DNA of 14,033 bases from Planctomycetota bacterium (GTDB taxonomy: Bacteria > Planctomycetota > UBA8108 > UBA1146 > JAJFFE01). Of the stretch, positions 12,155 through 14,033 are shown piece after piece. The stretch is taken from positions 1 through 14,033 of the forward strand of contig JAGQRC010000027.1 of the NCBI GenBank assembly GCA_020425835.1, read 5' to 3'. The position numbers were made by a program, and so were the translations under genes. The stretch's first letter is position 1, and every line of letters starts with the position of its first letter. The notes beneath the pieces are model-generated. The model searched no databases, was not told the DNA's origin, and worked only from the letters and a program-made list of their open reading frames with translations.

Positions 12155-13840
12155 ATGAACATGCGCATGAACATCGGTCTGCAGCAGGTTCTCGCGCAGA
12201 AGCAGATCCTGTCGCCCCAGATGATCCAGTCGATGGAGATTCTGGTTCTCAACTCGCAGCAGCTCGACGATCGGATCGAGCGGGAGCTGGAGGAGAATGT
12301 CGCCCTCGAGCGGGAGGAAGGACCGAGCGACGACGCACCAGGGGCCGTGGACGAGACGGCGAGCGTTCCCGATTCTGGGGACCCCGCGACTTCGGTCGCG
12401 GAGGGCGATGATGCCGCGGCCGAAATCGACCTCCTGCGGGATCGCTATGAACACCTCGCCGAGTTCCAGGCGGAGGAGCGTCTCTACTCTCCGGGCACGC
12501 GAGGGCGTCCGAGCGACGACACCGATGACAAGCTCGAGGCGCTCAACAACACGGCGGGTCGGTCGGCGTCGCTTCAGGAACACCTCCTCGATCAGCTGCG
12601 ATTGAAGTCGAATCTCCTTCGTCTCGCTTTCCCGGTCGATCTCGTCACGGACTCCGCGGAGGATCTCGAGCCGTCGGCCGCATCCGCCTTCGACTCGGAC
12701 GTGGCTGACGCAGCGGATGCATTTCCGCCAGAGAAGCTCGAACTCCGCGAAGAGCGGATCCGTCAGATTGCCGCCGAGCTGATCTACAACCTGGATGGTC
12801 AGGGTCGACTTCTATACCCCCTCGAGGAGATTCGTCAGGCCCTGAACAAGGCACCGACCAATCGTGGATCGGGCCTTCTCGAGGTCGCGACGCCTCTCGT
12901 TCTCCCCGTCGAAGAGCGCGAGCTCGAGGGTGCCCTCCGAGTGGTTCAGAATCTGGATCCCCCGGGTGTCGGTGCGATCGGGCAGGGCATCGAGGGCATC
13001 AAGCACTGCTTGCTGCTCCAACTCGATCGCGATCCCGGGGAGTACCCACTCGAGCGTCGCCTGATCGCGGACCATCTCGAAGACATCTCAAAGAACCGAC
13101 TTCCCGCCATCTCCAAGGCAACTGGCCGGACGATCGACGAGATCAAGGACGCGATCGAGATCATCTCCTCCTTGAACCCGCTGCCCGGCAAGGAGTTCGA
13201 GGACGAGCAGAACGCCTACGTCCGACCCGACGTACTCATCGAGGAAGTCGATGGGGTCTACAAGGTCCTGGTCGACGAGGCGGCGCAGCCGCGGGTCCGC
13301 ATTTCCCCTTACTACCGGGAACTCCTCGAGGAGTCGCGGAAGGACCCGGAAATTCGGAAGTACATCAAGTCCAAGATCGACAACGCGGAGTGGTTGCTCC
13401 ACGCGATTCAGCAGAGGAAGTCCACACTGCAACGCGTCGCCGAGGAAGTCGTCGCTCACCAGCAGGACTTCTTCCGAAACGGTGTGCGGGGCCTCAAGCC
13501 CCTGAAGATGCAGGAGATTGCGGACATCATCGGGGTCAACGTCTCGACGGTCAGTCGCGCGATCTCCGGGAAGTACTTCCAGGCACCGGGATGCATCAAG
13601 GACCTGAAGTTCCTCTTCACGGGAGGCACGGTTCGAGATGACGGATCGTCCGAGTCTCGAGATGCCCTGATCCTCCGGATCAAGGATCTGATCGCCGACG
13701 AGGATCCGAAGCGTCCCTACTCCGACGCCAAGATCGTCGAGCTCCTCGCGAAAGAGGGAATCCACATCTCTCGCCGAACGGTGACAAAGTACCGGGAAGC
13801 TGAGGGAGTCCCCTCCTCGCGCGAGCGGCGACAGTTCTGA
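12155..13840 (+). CDS. rpoN: RNA polymerase sigma-54 factor RpoN
   Basis: 561 residues, full length. Region I (LQQVLAQKQILSPQMIQSMEILVLNSQQL, about 9-37) contacts activators and the melted -12 element. An acidic variable region (about 53-110) follows, then the core-binding domain, a helix-turn-helix (QEIADIIGVNVSTVSRAISGKYFQ, 453-476), and the RpoN box near the end, here ISRRTVTKYRE (538-548), then GVPSSRERR. The RpoN box reads the -24 GG element. Sigma-54 polymerase stays closed until an AAA+ activator remodels it. No such activator is in this window. ATG 12155 is chosen because it opens the region I sequence. ATGs at 12161 and 12167 are also possible, and the ribosome binding site (GAGAAG, about 12 nt upstream) is weak. 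In many Proteobacteria rpoN lies near lptB, hpf and ptsN, and the next gene here is a different ABC ATPase. Confidence 0.97.
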   Translation: MNMRMNIGLQQVLAQKQILSPQMIQSMEILVLNSQQLDDRIERELEENVALEREEGPSDDAPGAVDETASVPDSGDPATSVAEGDDAAAEIDLLRDRYEHLAEFQAEERLYSPGTRGRPSDDTDDKLEALNNTAGRSASLQEHLLDQLRLKSNLLRLAFPVDLVTDSAEDLEPSAASAFDSDVADAADAFPPEKLELREERIRQIAAELIYNLDGQGRLLYPLEEIRQALNKAPTNRGSGLLEVATPLVLPVEERELEGALRVVQNLDPPGVGAIGQGIEGIKHCLLLQLDRDPGEYPLERRLIADHLEDISKNRLPAISKATGRTIDEIKDAIEIISSLNPLPGKEFEDEQNAYVRPDVLIEEVDGVYKVLVDEAAQPRVRISPYYRELLEESRKDPEIRKYIKSKIDNAEWLLHAIQQRKSTLQRVAEEVVAHQQDFFRNGVRGLKPLKMQEIADIIGVNVSTVSRAISGKYFQAPGCIKDLKFLFTGGTVRDDGSSESRDALILRIKDLIADEDPKRPYSDAKIVELLAKEGIHISRRTVTKYREAEGVPSSRERRQF

Positions 13841-13854
13841 TCGTTCTCCCTCCC

Positions 13855-13887
13855 GCGATCGACGGCGGCGAACCGTTCGGCGATCGC
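13855..13887 (+). other. Inverted repeat between rpoN and the ABC gene
   Basis: GCGATCG (13855-13861) and CGATCGC (13881-13887) can pair around 19 nt. No T-run follows, so this is not a convincing terminator. Its 85-nt gap otherwise leads into the next gene. Confidence 0.3.
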
Positions 13888-13925
13888 TGCGCTGCCGCAC
13901 GAAGTCGATTGGCGAGAGAGTCAGC

Positions 13926-14033
13926 ATGATCGAAGTCCAGGATCTCTGGCGACGGTACGGTCGGGTGCCGGCGTTGAAGGGGATCGGTTTCGTCGTTCCA
14001 GAGGGAGCCATCGTCGGCTTTCTCGGGCCCAAT
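13926..14033 (+). CDS. ABC transporter ATP-binding protein, first 36 codons only
   Basis: The gene is cut by the right edge. MIEVQDLWRRYGRVPALKGI then GFVVPEGAIVGFLGPN is the standard opening of an ABC ATPase: the aromatic A-loop (RYG) and the first half of Walker A (GFLGPN, normally followed by GAGKST). The wording (MIEV..L.RRYG...AL, V.EG.IVGFLGPN) is closest to ATPases of ABC-2 type exporters such as the NatA/GldA group, but 36 residues cannot fix the substrate. The ATG has GAGAGAG about 6 nt upstream. It lies 85 nt after rpoN on the same strand, so it may be in the rpoN transcript. Confidence 0.85.
   Translation, partial: MIEVQDLWRRYGRVPALKGIGFVVPEGAIVGFLGPN

Overview
This is a high-GC, densely coded piece of bacterial chromosome from a Gram-negative (two-membrane) organism. 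That follows from the genes: a heptose enzyme (hldE) and a heptosyltransferase (waaF-like) for lipopolysaccharide core, apolipoprotein N-acyltransferase (lnt) for outer-membrane lipoproteins, type IV pilus retraction ATPases, and the sigma-54 factor (rpoN). A myo-inositol-phosphate synthase and a retraction ATPase with an extra N-terminal domain point away from the best-studied Enterobacteria, towards groups such as Planctomycetota or Myxococcota-like lineages. The phylum is a guess and was not established from the sequence. I see no insertion sequence, phage gene, integrase, tRNA, rRNA or CRISPR array. This reads as ordinary core genome.

Layout. (1) 1-4503, plus strand: the 3' end of a bifunctional hldE cut by the window edge, a 324-nt gap with a promoter candidate, then a tight block pilT1 - pilT2 - waaF-like. 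pilT2 follows pilT1 by 8 nt, and waaF overlaps pilT2 by 4 nt. (2) 4515-7050, minus strand: an Mrp/ApbC iron-sulfur carrier and, upstream of it, a TPR-like protein with hydrophobic segments at both ends and no conventional start codon. waaF and mrp converge with 11 nt between them. (3) 7225-7722, plus strand: a small thioredoxin-fold protein whose CxxC is replaced by HSSS, then a structured non-coding stretch ending in a textbook intrinsic terminator. (4) 7977-9585, minus strand: rpsU (ribosomal protein bS21, TTG start) followed by inositol-3-phosphate synthase. (5) 9887-11452, plus strand: lnt (TTG start), divergent from rpsU. (6) 11453-12154: the longest gene-free stretch, about 700 nt. It holds a 97-nt rod-like hairpin, further stem-loops, a GC-rich terminator, a near-consensus sigma-70 promoter and a long structured leader. 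(7) 12155-14033: rpoN and the first 36 codons of an ABC transporter ATPase that runs off the right edge.

How the genes fit together: most serve the cell envelope (heptose supply and transfer, lipoprotein acylation, pilus retraction, probable inositol-lipid precursor) plus house-keeping (Fe-S carrier, ribosomal protein, sigma factor). I did not find a convincing new multi-gene system. The most useful leads are RNA-level (the rpoN leader, the 7591-7722 transcript candidate, the 11473-11569 hairpin), the redox-dead thioredoxin-like protein beside the TPR protein, and the pairing of a non-standard and a standard PilT inside a lipopolysaccharide operon.
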